Part shown: one piece after another, positions 10,567 through 20,948 of the stretch
Layout: each line of letters begins with the position of its first letter
Numbering within the stretch: the stretch's first letter is position 1
Source of the DNA: Trifolium pratense
Lineage: Eukaryota > Streptophyta > Magnoliopsida > Fabales > Fabaceae
Length of the DNA: 64,000 nucleotides
Assembly: GCF_020283565.1 (NCBI RefSeq)
Contig: NC_060060.1
Location: 58,327,257-58,391,256 of the forward strand
Reading direction: 5' to 3'
The notes under the pieces: generated by a model
What the model was told of the DNA's origin: nothing
Database searches by the model: none
Seen by the model: the letters and a program-made list of their open reading frames with translations, nothing else
Program-made: the position numbers and the translations under genes

Positions 10567-11961
10567 CAACCCCAAACTTAAACCTTTCCTTGTCCTCAAG
10601 GAAACAACTTTTACCTCAAGCTTTTGTGTCAAGACCTTGGCATTTTCCTTAAATTCACTCGAATCATACATACGTGAGAATCACCTGATGATCAATGATC
10701 CACCTGCAAACAATGCTCAATTGCACAATCGTTCCCGCAAGACATTTTCAAGTAGTTCACACTTTTCGACCAAGGCTCTATGATTTCATCACACTACTCA
10801 CATGCACTCTTCAGTTTTTGGTAATTCACTCAAATCAACACATCAATGCAAGTCAACAATAATTTTGCAAGTAATCTAAGAATTCATTCGGTTCACTTTG
10901 TGCACACACATTAGAGGTCTTTTAGGGTTATAACGTGGCTTGGCTAGGGTGGATGGTGACATTTTGGATAAGTAGTAGAAAAACTTGGAGTTAGATCCCC
11001 CTATTAGTCAAAGAACATTTTCATAAACCAAACCCCTTTTGAAATATAGTGGACTAGAGAAATTTTTTTCAAATCATCAAACAAAGTTTTTCAATTCTTT
11101 TGAATTCAAGGCTATCACTTCTTTTCCATATTTTTTTCACATTCATTCATCTTGTTTGTTTTTTTCTTTTTCATTTTCTTTTTTGCCTTGCAATTTTTGA
11201 AATTTTTCAATCAAAACTTTTATAAGATCTCTAGTACCCTCACCCCAAACTTTATTTGTTGCTAATTCCAAAGAGCAACCCCAAACTTAGCGGTGAGCAA
11301 TGCGCATCAACCACTAATTAGGTGCCTAACCTCCAAGAAAGTCATTCCTTTTTCTTTTTTTTATTCAAAATGTTCTTAAGGTTGTGCAAAATAACATTTT
11401 CTTTTTCAGCTCAAATTGGTTAAGCAAAGGATAATTATATGTAAGGGTGGATAGAAAGGCTCAAAGGTACCAAGGAACATGCCTCGTGTGTGCTACAAAA
11501 ATACCAATCAAATAAAAAGACGACAAGCAAAATCGAGAGACAATACATGAGTGGATATCACACATAGAAGGAAAAGGAGTGTTTGGCTCAATACCTCTCG
11601 GTTGGGTCGAATCAAAGAACCGGTCAAAAAGTGTGCGTTCCCTTCCTTTGCCTCTTGATCACATGAGTGCAACAAGCTATTGCACTGCAGGTTTCACAAA
11701 TCACACACGGAGAAAATCATGCAATTGATACTCAAGTAACTAGAAGGAACATGCCAAAGTATTGAAACAAACTCTAAAAGTAAACGCCATTCCACAATAA
11801 AAGAAGACAAAATTCAAATTCAAAGGTTAAAATAATACAATCCAGCCAAATCCAAGCAACATCAAAATATTATTACAAACCAACGAAAGTAAAGTAAACG
11901 AAAGTAAAAGGTAGAGAAAGAGTAGTAAAGTAGCAGCAGCAGAGAATCAGAACCAAAACCG
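10567..11961 (-). other. Gypsy 3' non-coding region and polypurine tract
   Basis: Immediately inside the 3' LTR the minus strand reads AAGTTTGGGGTTG (plus 10567-10580), a fitting polypurine tract. The remaining ~1.4 kb contains repeated 'accccaaacttt'-like words (10570, 11240, 11280) and T-rich runs, with no credible ORF. Confidence 0.6.
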
Positions 11962-13482
11962 TCAAACGGTGTCATCCGGCTGGCCGGTGAAGTAGTTTGT
12001 GAAGGGGCTATTCAAGTTCAGATTCAGCCCGTCCACATCCAGCATCTCCCTTTCCATAGCAGCTGCCTCATCCTGCTCAACCCGGCGTCGCCTCTCGATC
12101 TCAGCCAACTCAGAAGTTCTCAAACCAGAATTGTAAGCTTGTCTGGCCTGGAATGATGTCAGCTCCCTCGCCTGATGTGCCTCCCAATCAGTATCAACGG
12201 GGTACAAAGTCCCAAAAGTAGGAGGAGGGAAAGTAGACCGGTAAGCCATCGCCTCGGTGTACATGGAAGAGGCGGTATCAAAGTAGAGATTCGGCAGCCC
12301 CGAATATTGAGAAATCTCCATCTGATGCAACATAGAAGCAAGCTGATTCATATCATGAGAGTAACGAGGAGGGTCCTGAGCTGGTATATCGTGATACTCA
12401 TGTACCGGATCCCCCTGTTGATCCGGATGATTACCTTCTTCAAACCGATTAATCTCTTCTTCTTCCCTCAAAGCTTCCTCCCTTGCAGCATTCCCCTCAC
12501 CTCGGGGCACAATCGGTCCTCTCTCAAACTTTTTGATGAAGTAAGATAATGACAAAGGACGAACAGGATGAAGATCACCTTCTTGCACATTCATTGGAAC
12601 ATTATTCGCCCTACACAAAGCAGCGATGAGATTGCAATGTCCCAAAGTAAAAGTAGGATTCGGATGATTGGCTATTTCATGAAGATCTTTTTGTAACCAA
12701 TACCCCAGATTAATATACTTCCCTTCAACCAACAACCGGACCGCGTAAGCATTATCAAGCTGAATCTCTGAATTGTTACCAACAACCCTCACATTCTTCA
12801 ACCAAAATTCACCCCAAGCTCGGTGAACGGGATTAAAACTTGTTAAGCTCAACCTTCTAGGGAGAGAAGCTGCTGAGTGGGCTAGCCACATTGCTCCCGG
12901 ACGACACACTATACTCTTCAGTTCCTCCCTAACTTCGATCCCACTCTTGTCGATCCTCTCTCTATCACGCAAGAGTTCACACACGCCTCCCGCAGCACAA
13001 CCAAGCAGATTGTTTATAGTTTCAAAAGAATAACTCACCTTAACACCCCTAACCACAGAAATATATTCCGGAAACATTGGTTGATCAGGTAAATAGGCAT
13101 TTGCAAAGAACTCCCTAGCCCACATCTGGTTGCCAGGATTAACCTCATCTTTAATCATCAACTTATTAAATTTCTCCCATCCCCTAGACTTGACCTCATT
13201 TCCTATCTCAGCCACACCATTCAGCAAATCCTCACCAAAACCCTTCTCTTGATTAATAGTAAAGGTTCGAATTTGTGTGTACCTTTTCTCATGAACTTCA
13301 CTAATGAAGTGAGGATGAACTTGTGGCCGGGTAACACTGCTCCGGCGAGGAGGAGATGCTTGAGCGGACCGAGAAGATTGGCCCTTGCTTGCACTCATCT
13401 TTGTTCTTGCTTTCTTTGGTGGCTCTTGTGTTGGATTAGCATCACTCTTCTTCTTTCCCTTCCCGGTTAGCCGTGTCAACAT
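11962..13482 (-). CDS. Gypsy second ORF, 'putative plant transposon protein' type (506 aa)
   Basis: The ORF begins at the ATG at 13482 (MLTRLTGKGKKKSD). An upstream in-frame TTG would give ten more residues but is a less likely start. Order: a basic Lys/Ser/Pro-rich N-terminus with nuclear-localisation-like clusters (residues ~5-55); a folded segment (~60-310) with motifs FINQEKGFG-like, WEKF, ANAYLP, YVVRGVKV-like and YWLQKDLHEIA; and an acidic, Pro/Glu-rich tail with a short EIERRRRVEQDEAA helix. It resembles the plant domain annotated as putative plant transposon protein in gypsy-type elements. The biochemical function is unknown. It sits 3' of gag-pro on the same strand, where Athila-like elements often carry an extra ORF. 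The reading frame is intact. Confidence 0.75.
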   Translation of the reverse strand: MLTRLTGKGKKKSDANPTQEPPKKARTKMSASKGQSSRSAQASPPRRSSVTRPQVHPHFISEVHEKRYTQIRTFTINQEKGFGEDLLNGVAEIGNEVKSRGWEKFNKLMIKDEVNPGNQMWAREFFANAYLPDQPMFPEYISVVRGVKVSYSFETINNLLGCAAGGVCELLRDRERIDKSGIEVREELKSIVCRPGAMWLAHSAASLPRRLSLTSFNPVHRAWGEFWLKNVRVVGNNSEIQLDNAYAVRLLVEGKYINLGYWLQKDLHEIANHPNPTFTLGHCNLIAALCRANNVPMNVQEGDLHPVRPLSLSYFIKKFERGPIVPRGEGNAAREEALREEEEINRFEEGNHPDQQGDPVHEYHDIPAQDPPRYSHDMNQLASMLHQMEISQYSGLPNLYFDTASSMYTEAMAYRSTFPPPTFGTLYPVDTDWEAHQARELTSFQARQAYNSGLRTSELAEIERRRRVEQDEAAAMEREMLDVDGLNLNLNSPFTNYFTGQPDDTV

Positions 13483-13749
13483 GGTGATAGTAGGGAGGTT
13501 GAAATGGGTCAATTTGGGAAAGTGGTGAAATGAGGAATTTGGAGTGAATTTGAAATGATTGAAATGGGTTGTATGTGAATGTGAAGGAATGGGATGATTA
13601 GAAGTGATTAAAGATGAAATTGGAGAGGTTTGGAGGACGAAAATGGGTTAACAATGGAGTTTACCGTGTGAGAGGGCGTGTGGATTGATGATGGGATTGA
13701 TGGATTGGTTGGGAAGATGAAGAAATTCAAATTTTACACGCTTTCCTGT

Positions 13750-14012
13750 GTAACCACGCCGCGCGTGACCCCTGCTACGCCGCGCGTAGTACCAATTGTA
13801 ACGGTCAAGAACTTCTTTCAAACAGGCCACGCTGCGCGTAATAACCATCACGCGGCGCGTATTCACTAGTCAGAGACTCCATATTTCTCCAGGCTTCACG
13901 CAGCGCGTGATGCATCCCCACGCCGCGCGTGATACATTCTGAAAACTCCTTCCTCTGTGTTGAAGGATCACGCCGCGCGTGATTGTACTGCGCCCCCGGC
14001 GTAGTAGAACTC
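13750..14012. promoter_or_regulatory. Internal copy of the LTR palindrome array upstream of ORF2
   Basis: Eight variants of the same palindrome (ACGCCGCGCGTGA-like) occur here. They keep the order and spacing landmarks of the LTR array, including 'gtcagaga', 'aggcttcacgc', 'atccc', 'ctgaaaa' and a terminal GCGCCCCCGGCGTAGTAG matching CTACGCCCCCAGCGTAGTG. It is clearly homologous to the LTR array but well diverged. On the minus strand it lies after gag-pro and about 270 bp before the ORF2 ATG. A TATA-like GTGTAAAATTT (plus 13729-13739) follows it. An internal promoter is an inference. Confidence 0.5.
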
Positions 14013-14166
14013 TGTTTTGCCCTGTTCTGCTTCCGTCCTTGCTTCTGCTGCACACCTACCTACAATCTTCAAAACAAAACAAACTAAAACATTAGAAACC
14101 GTTGGGTTGCCTCCCAACCAGCGCTTGTTTAACGTCCCGACGCTTGACGTTCCATGCCCCTAAGGG

Positions 14167-16498
14167 TCATGGAAAAGTAGTGCCACCATGTGGCAAGTAG
14201 TGTGCATTCCAAGGTAACTTAAGGGCATCTTTAACCATGTGATCATAAACCTGAATTCTAAAACACTGTGGGTCTCCATCATCACATGTCATCTTATCAA
14301 AGACATTGAATGTAACCTGCTGATCATCGGTCCTTAGCATGAGTTCCCCCATCTCTACATCGATTAGGGCACGGCTAGTTGCTAGGAAGGGTCTACCTAG
14401 TAGCAAAGGTTCCCACTCCCTAGTTTCTTCTATGTCCAGAACCACAAAGTCTGCGGGAAACACAAATTCACCCACTCTAACCAACACATCGTGGAGAATA
14501 CCTTCCGGATGCACTATCGATCTATCCGCCAAAGAGAGACTCATCTTTGTCGGCTTTGCTACCGCTCCCGGTATCTTCTTCATCATTGATAACGGCATCA
14601 GATTAATGCTCGCACCCAAATCACACAAAGCCTTTTCAATAGTGAGATTTCCAATAGAGCATGTAATTGTAAAGCTCCCCGGATCTTTCTTTTTCTGAGG
14701 TAGCTTCCGTTGAATGAGGGCGCTGCATTCTTCCGTCATACTTACCATTTCATCATCGAGCGGTTTTCTTTTCTTTGTGAGCAGCTCCTTCAAAAACTTT
14801 GCATAACTCGGCATTTGCTCCAATGCCTCAACCAATGGTATAGCCATCTCAAGCTTGTTCAACACCTTCATGAACTTCTTGAACTCCTTCTCTCGCTCAA
14901 GATTCTTAACTTTCTTTCTCCTAGGAAAAGGCATCCTAGCATATGGCGATTCATCAACTCCTTTACCTTTCTCAACCTTCTTACTCTCTTTTTCTTTTAT
15001 CTCCCTCTGTTTTTCAACTACAACCTCTTGCTTATTTTCAACCTCTCCCTCATTGACCTTCTTTTTCAAGGGCTTCTCCACAGCTGGCCGTTCCGGTATC
15101 TCTCTACTCCTCAAAGTGATTCCATTGCAAGTTTCATTTTTAGGATTATCATGAGTGTTTCCACCGAAACCTCCTTGGTTTTGCAACATAGAAAACTGTC
15201 TTGACAGCTGACCCATTTGCACCTCAAGATTCTTTATAGAAGCTTCATGATTCTTGTTAGAGGTTGCTTGACTCGATTTCATCGCTTCAAAGTTGCTTTG
15301 GGTCATGAGCATGAACTGATTTAGAGTCTCTTCCATCCTTGATGGAGGCCTTTGCTGCTGTTGCGGTGCACCTTGACCTTGCATACCGTTCCCCCACCCG
15401 GAACCGTTGTTATTGTTGTTGTACGGCTTCCGGTAATTGGCTAAGTAGCGAGCCTCCTCTGAACCCTCCGGGAAGCATCCGCCATTTGGGTGGTCCTGCA
15501 AACAAAAATCACAGCGCACATTGTCAATTTTACCTATTGGAGAAGATTGAACTTGTGGATTGGACAGCAGCTTCATCATTGCTTCCATTTGGCTAGTCAT
15601 TAGCTTTTGTTGTGCCAATAGTGCTGTTTGAGTATCCAATTCCAACACTCCGCCTTTCTTCTTGGCTCCTCTATCATTAGTAGCTCTATACTCGTTTTGA
15701 GCCATGCTTTCCACCAATTCTCTTGCTTCAGTTTCGTCACGGTTCTTCAACGAACCACCGGCTGATGCGTCAAGTATCATTCGCGTTTGAGCCCTCAAAC
15801 CTTGGGTAAACATTTGCATCTGATTGTGGCCATCGAAACCGTGATTCGGACACCTTTTAAGACAAACTTTGAACCTCTCCCAAGCATCATACAACGTTTC
15901 CCCATCCGCTTGCTCGAAGTTGTTAATTTCAGCCCTTCTTTCTAGAAACTTGTGAATGGGAAAGTAACGATCTAAGAACTTCCGCTCCAGCTGTCTCCAA
16001 GTCTCAATCGTTCCGGCGGGTATCGTGTCCAACCAATCTTTAGCACGGCCGGTGAGAGAATGCTTGAATAAACCTCAGTCTTTTGTCCGATTCGCTCACC
16101 CCCGGTGGATCGGTATAGTCGCAGGCTTCATAGAAGTGAGACAAGTGTAAGTTCGGGCATTGAGCTTCCGATCCTGAATAAGGGTTCTCTTTTAGGGCGG
16201 AGAGGACCGTGTTCTTGATGTCGAATGAGACAGGATTCGCCGGCTGAAAGCCTTGATTTGCCAACGCGTCATTGTCTCTTCTCCCATAATCACCAAGAGT
16301 ACGTCTTTGTGGTTGAGGAACCGGTGGAACGTGCTCTTCTTCCATTATGGCTGAGATCTGTCCTTGACAGTCCGGTGTGCCACCTAGCAAAGCTTGTTCT
16401 CTTGAAGCTTGAGCTTCCCTTGTTGCCTTCCGAATTGCGCGAGCTGTCTTTTCAATTTCGGGATCGAACTGTAGCTCAACGGGACCTGTCCTCCGCAT
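14167..16498 (-). pseudogene. Gypsy gag-protease, with one frameshift in gag
   Basis: The likely start is the ATG at 16498 (MRRTGPVELQFDPEIEK). Gag runs through NPYSGSEAQ, the capsid stretch WLDTIPAG..WRQLERKFLDRYFP and DGETLYDAWERFK (Retrotrans_gag family). It continues to a Cys/His stretch CDFCLQDHPNGGCF and a coiled, Lys/Glu-rich linker. The protease part has ALCDLGASINLMP, where many retropepsins have D-T/S-G, and LLLGRPFLATSRALIDV. Near 16065-16070 an extra base (GGTTTATTC where GGTTATTC keeps frame) throws gag out of frame after KRLRF. The second part reopens and runs to the stop at 14167. This copy would need frameshift rescue or outside Gag. Confidence 0.85.
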
Positions 16499-16606
16499 GC
16501 ACAAGGAAACACACAAGTAGAACGCTCCGGTAGAAAAAATATCAAACAGAAAAATAAAGAAAACACAGAAAATATGAACACTATTGCCTTGTCGAATCAA
16601 TCACAA

Positions 16607-16624
16607 TCCCCGGCAACGGCGCCA
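16607..16624 (-). other. Gypsy primer-binding site
   Basis: On the minus strand this reads TGGCGCCGTTGCCGGGGA, located 6 bases inside the 5' LTR after TGAAGTTTT. This PBS string is typical of plant Athila/Tat-type gypsy elements (commonly assigned to tRNA-Asp). It fixes the 5' LTR as the right-hand copy and the minus strand as the coding strand. Confidence 0.85.
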
Positions 16625-16630
16625 AAAACT

Positions 16631-17865
16631 TCATGGATAATTTTCGCAAGTGAACGAATTACCACGTAGTAATAAAAATATCGATCCACAGAGATTGTGT
16701 GATTAAACTAGTCGAATAGTGCTCATAAACATTATGCAAGAAATACACATAAATTGGGGGTATGTTGAGTGATGAATTGTTAGAAAACGTGCTTTGATAT
16801 AATGGAAAAGCGAGGTAGAATCATCGGAATCGCCTAGTCTATAGCTAAACCACATGCAATCTACTATATCATAGGAATCTACTCAAGTGTTCACAACTAG
16901 ATCGACAAATTAGTGAATCGCAATCTCTTGTCAAAATCCACTCTATTCGTTGTCGATACTCCCCCGATCTCTCGGGCGGAAGCTACCTACAACGAATGAT
17001 ATTAACGCGCGTCAATCGTTCGCTACACTCTATGTCTCAATCTCTCGACCGGAAACACTCGAGCGCTCAATACAATTCAGTTCAGAAATTAAATCAATAC
17101 TCTCGCACGTGACCTAACTCGAAATCATTACAACACTAATGAAGGATTATAAAGCATTAAGCATCGAATTGCATTAAATCAACACTATGAACAGAGTAGA
17201 TTCTTACACATATAGCAGATTACAACTGATCCATCTACATCCTAGACTATCCTAGATCCTACCTCCAAAGAAGCTTAGCTCCTCATCTCCCTTCGTTCGC
17301 GTCCTAGCTTCAACGTCATGGCTTGTGAATCCATGCTATCGATGTGCTTGGAGCTATCCTCTGGAGTCTTGAATCCCAATCTTGAAGTTTCCAAACCCAG
17401 AATGTAGATCAAATTTGCAGAATTTTCCAACCCTCCAACAGAATTATGCAGAAACCATATATACTGAACGCAACCACGCCGCGCGCTAGATCTATCACGC
17501 CGCGCGTGGTTGCAGATCCATCAACTACGCCGCGCGTGATAACGGTATCACGCGGCGCGTGATCAAGTCAGAGAGCAATCTTCTTCTTGAACAAGGCTTC
17601 ACGCCGCGCGTGGTCAGGTATCCCGCCGCACGTGATCAGAGTGAAAATCTTGGCTCCCTGTGAGCTCCATCACGCGGCGCGTGATGGGCTACGCCCCCAG
17701 CGTAGTGAAAAACATCCATTTCCTGCAATTTTTCCTGTTTTCTTGCAAAACAAGTAATCAAGCTTATGGTTAGATTTCTCTTATATTTATTGCTAAAAAC
17801 CTACTAAAATGCATCCAATGTTGCTAAAATAGGCCTGGATTAGAGAGTGTGACGATTCGTCATCA
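16631..17865 (-). repeat. Gypsy 5' LTR (1235 bp)
   Basis: Aligns end to end with 9332-10566 with no indel. Contains the palindrome array (17470-17704) and TATATA at 17458-17463. Minus-strand transcription would then start near 17430, giving U3 of roughly 435 bp. The terminal TCA of the 3' LTR reads TGA here, next to the PBS. Confidence 0.92.
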
Positions 17866-17870
17866 ATCTC

Positions 17871-18655
17871 TTTTTACAATTAGACTCGGGATTAATAGGG
17901 CCACAGATATCTGAGTGTATCAATTGCAGTTTCTCACTAGCTCTCCAAGGACTTTTCTTTAGCATTGATTGTCTTTGTTGTTTCCCTTTCATACAACTAT
18001 CACATTTTTGCTCAGGTTCCTTCACATGCGTTAGCCCTTGTACCATCTCTTTATGTGTCAAGACATTGATTCCTTTGAAGCTCAAGTGTCCATATTTTTG
18101 ATGTCAAAGTTGAGCATCACGACTATGTGCTGCCTTGAAGCCATTTGAAATTAAAACTGGTGCTTTGATTATATACATTCTATTCATAGACATGTGAGTA
18201 AACATAATCAATCCATTTTCTTCATGCTATACTTTATAGGTATCATTCTTGAAAACTACTGTGAGATTTCTCTACTGCAATTGCCCTATGCTTAGCAAAT
18301 TATTCTTAAGGCTAGGAAGATAATACACATTAGTGGGAACTTGAACTTACCCTGCAATACACAGTTTCAAATTTCCTTTGCCAATAACAGCCATTTTTGA
18401 ATCATCACCCAATTTGACTGAATCTTTGAAGGTATCATCATAATCAAACAACCAATCTTTATTTCCTACCATGTGATTGCTGCATCCAGAATCCAAGAAC
18501 CAGATTTCACACTTACTATCATTGTTGCTTTGGATTGCTTTAGTTTCTTGAGCCATGAGCAAGATTTCCTCTGTTTCATCAAAATCAGCATAATTCGCAT
18601 TGTCTTCTTCCCAATTTGGGCATTCTGATTGAAAGTGACCTAGTTTGTGACATTT
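17871..18655 (-). pseudogene. Copia pol, 5' part: zinc knuckle, protease, GAG-pre-integrase
   Basis: The minus strand gives a CCHC zinc knuckle (C-x2-C, HKLGH, FQSEC; 18590-18665, with a TAA inside the first Cys pair). The protease follows with WFLDSGCSNHMVGNK (18347-18562), whose D-S-G is the catalytic triad of copia proteases. Then comes the pre-integrase segment with CDSCMKGKQQRQ and IHSDICGPI (17840-18085). The gypsy element breaks the frame at 17870; integrase resumes at 9331. Stops and frame breaks show decay. Confidence 0.88.
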
Positions 18656-19405
18656 TTAACATTCAACATTTTCTTTATTGAATTTACCTCTGCCACGTCC
18701 TCTCCCTCTGCCACCATCTCTACCACTGTTAGGACCACCACGTCCTCTCCCTCTTCCACCATTGTTACTCATCTTTAAGACCTGTTCTTCATCTCTTTGG
18801 CCTTTCATTCTTTGTTCATGTACCAACAAACTACTTTGCAATTGATCCACAATCCAAGTAGTAACATCATTCGATTCTTCTATAGAGCAAGCTACATAAT
18901 TGAATCTTGAAGTTAAAGAGCGCAAAATCTTTTCAACTACGTTACCTTGTGTCATGACTTCACCATGCATCTTCATCTTGTTGATAATGGTGAGAGTGCA
19001 TGAGAAGTAATCATCAATTGATTCTCCAATCTTCATGTTCAAGGATTCATATTCCTTTCTCAATGCCTGCAACTGTGCTCTTTTCACTTTGGTTGACCCT
19101 TGATACTTCAAATGCATAGAATCTCAAATTTCTTTGGTTGTGTCTCGAGAAAGAATGGTTTCAAGAATTGTTCGATCAATTGCTTGAAATAGATAGTTTT
19201 TTACTTTCAAATCTTTCAATCTACTTTCCTCTGCAACTTTCAATTGCTCCTGCGTTGCATTCACAGGTGCACTAGTTACTCCATTCTCAATAAGATCTCA
19301 ATACTCCTTAGATCGCAACAAATTTTTCATAAGCATGGCCCAATGATCGTAGAAACCATCGAATCTTGGGATAGAAGGTTGCATGTAACTGCTTGATTCA
19401 GCCAT
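18656..19405 (-). pseudogene. Copia gag (UBN2-type), decayed
   Basis: The probable start is the ATG at 19405 (MAESSSYMQPSIPRFDG). The frame reads through FYDHWAMLMKNLLRSKEY, a stop near 19298, NYLFQAIDRTILETIL, another stop near 19123, and then an open part at 18656-19117. That part ends in a Gly/Arg-rich RGRGRG tail before the zinc knuckle. The layout (short N-term, UBN2-like helical body, RG tail, CCHC) is that of copia Gag. It lies directly inside the 5' LTR. In-frame stops make it non-functional. Confidence 0.85.
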
Positions 19406-19549
19406 GGAAGCTTGAATCACAAAGCTTCAAGTTTCTTGTAACAAACTTTGGTTCTTTGTGTAATTAACTTTGATTCTTTGTGTAACTAACTTCGGTTATT
19501 AGACAAAGATGGGTTTTGGATCGCTTTCAACTGGTATACTAATACCAAT

Positions 19550-19764
19550 TGTTGGAGCAAAACGTGCTTCTCATTCATTATTGATAACAATACATGTCTT
19601 ATATAGGTCAGGCAACAATACAAAGCACACACACGAGCCAAGCACGCAGGCAAGGCCTTGACACACACGCGCGCTAGGCATTACTTTATGCTCACGCAAC
19701 ACAAGTCACAACACTATATACATAAGAGAACACTACAACACTTATACAATAGAGACTCCTAACA
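19550..19764 (-). repeat. Copia 5' LTR with adjacent PBS
   Basis: Matches 6608-6820. On the minus strand the LTR end CCAACA is followed by ATTGGTATTAGTATACCAG (plus 19531-19549), a decayed version of the initiator-tRNA-Met primer site TTGGTATCAGAG. Confidence 0.88.
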
Positions 19765-20264
19765 AGTTATGCTAAGACAGTTATGCTAAAACAGTTATGT
19801 CAGATGTAGCTTGTGAACCAAGCAACCCTTCAATCTTTCTCAGGTTCTGTTTAAACATGAACTGAGTTCGTTACCCACATAGCAAAAAAATATTTTAGTC
19901 ATTGTAGAAGACGCGTGAAAAATGGTGAGAGCGCGAAAAGAATCCCTCAATATTTAATTGGTTAGATCATAAGTTGTGTGGTCTGTGTGGATTGAGGGGT
20001 CTTTTAATATTTTCGAAAAAACGCAATTAATAGAATAACGGGCTAGATTATGGGCACATCTTTTGTGAGCGGGATGAGATCAATGCAGGGCATGGTATTG
20101 CAAGGTGTGAGACAAGAGGAGAATTCTATGTGCACCACGTATACAAATCACTTGTTAAATAATCTCTTTTATTTATTTTTTTTCCCTTAAGTAGGCAAAT
20201 GCATTAATCACTTACCAACACTAGCAAAATAAATGCAAGTATATCAATAGTTGGATCTAGCACG

Positions 20265-20350
20265 TTGGAACTTCTACCTTAAAGATAAATAAATGAAGTG
20301 TTCGAGATTCGAACTCCTGCATAATATATGTAATGTCCCTACCAACTGAA
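20265..20350 (-). mobile_element. SINE relic, same family as 54860-54997
   Basis: The minus strand contains GGACATTACATATATTATGCAG followed by GAGTTCGAATCTCGAACACT and TATCTTTAAGGTAGAAGTTCC. This tracks the better-preserved SINE near 54870-54997. The B box is still readable (GAGTTCGAATC). No target duplication found. Confidence 0.45.
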
Positions 20351-20460
20351 AAATATGTGTACCCCTTTAATTCTTGTTTAATGCAAGTCTGCAGCTGGCA
20401 ATTTTAATGCAACAATTAATATATTTTTTCAATGACAAAATATGAAATACTTAAAGGAGA

Positions 20461-20628
20461 ATGTTAACTTGTGCCCTTAAGGGCACATGTTAAGGAGATA
20501 AATGTGGAAAAAATTTATTGAACTTGTGGTGTATTAAATTATCTAAACATTAAATGTTTTGTATCATTAAATACTATATTTCTATTTTTAGGTAGCTTAA
20601 CATGTGCCCTTAGGGCACAAGTTAACAT
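20461..20628. mobile_element. Foldback MITE with palindromic termini
   Basis: A 168-bp unit. The left end ATGTTAACTTGTGCCCTTAA and the right end are inverted copies over ~30 bp, and each end is itself nearly palindromic around GTGCCCTTAAGGGCAC. The centre is AT-rich. No transposase. Confidence 0.6.
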
Positions 20629-20948
20629 GACCCATACTTAAAATTAACAAAGTTGAGACCAAGTACACAAGTTTTTGACAAGTACATGTCCAAAATCTTT
20701 AATTCTATCAGTCCATTAATGGAAGGAATTGCTTAAGCTAACTAAGGATAGATAGAAGGCTTTCAACATGCTCGTGCTCATGAGGCCAATGAGAGTTAAT
20801 TTCTTGAAGAAGCTAACTAAGGAAATTGGAGAGTTTAAAATCATCATCTGGTGACCTTTCTTCGCTTCAACTTGTTTGCGGTGGCTGATTTTGGTTCAAC
20901 CTCAGATAGGAGATTCGAGAATATATAAAAATCACTAAATCAGGCAAC

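Larger units (their letters stand above)
9332..17865 (-). mobile_element. Non-autonomous Ty3/gypsy (Athila/Tat-like) retrotransposon, very young
   Basis: Two 1235-bp LTRs without length difference (9332-10566 and 16631-17865) bound 6.1 kb. ATCTC duplications flank it at 9327-9331 and 17866-17870. The minus-strand order is 5' LTR, tRNA-type PBS, gag, protease, a CG-rich palindrome module, a second ORF, non-coding spacer, polypurine tract and 3' LTR. No reverse transcriptase, RNase H or integrase motif is present, so mobility must have come from a partner element. It sits inside the copia integrase. By eye the LTRs differ at only about 5 of 1235 sites, implying a recent insertion. Confidence 0.93.
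6608..19764 (-). mobile_element. Ty1/copia retrotransposon, decayed, interrupted by a gypsy element
   Basis: LTRs of 213 bp (6608-6820) and 215 bp (19550-19764) bound the element, and perfect AGTTA duplications lie at 6603-6607 and 19765-19769. It reads on the minus strand: Gag, zinc knuckle, protease, integrase, reverse transcriptase, RNase H, i.e. copia order. Removing the nested gypsy insertion (9332-17865) and one TSD copy leaves about 4.6 kb, a normal copia size. The LTRs differ at roughly 10 positions plus a 2-base indel by eye, and the pol frame has many stops, so it is an old, inactive copy. Confidence 0.92.

Noticed and set aside
14339..15204. Plus-strand ORFs of 119 and 164 codons
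   Set aside because: They are antisense shadows of the gag-protease frame.
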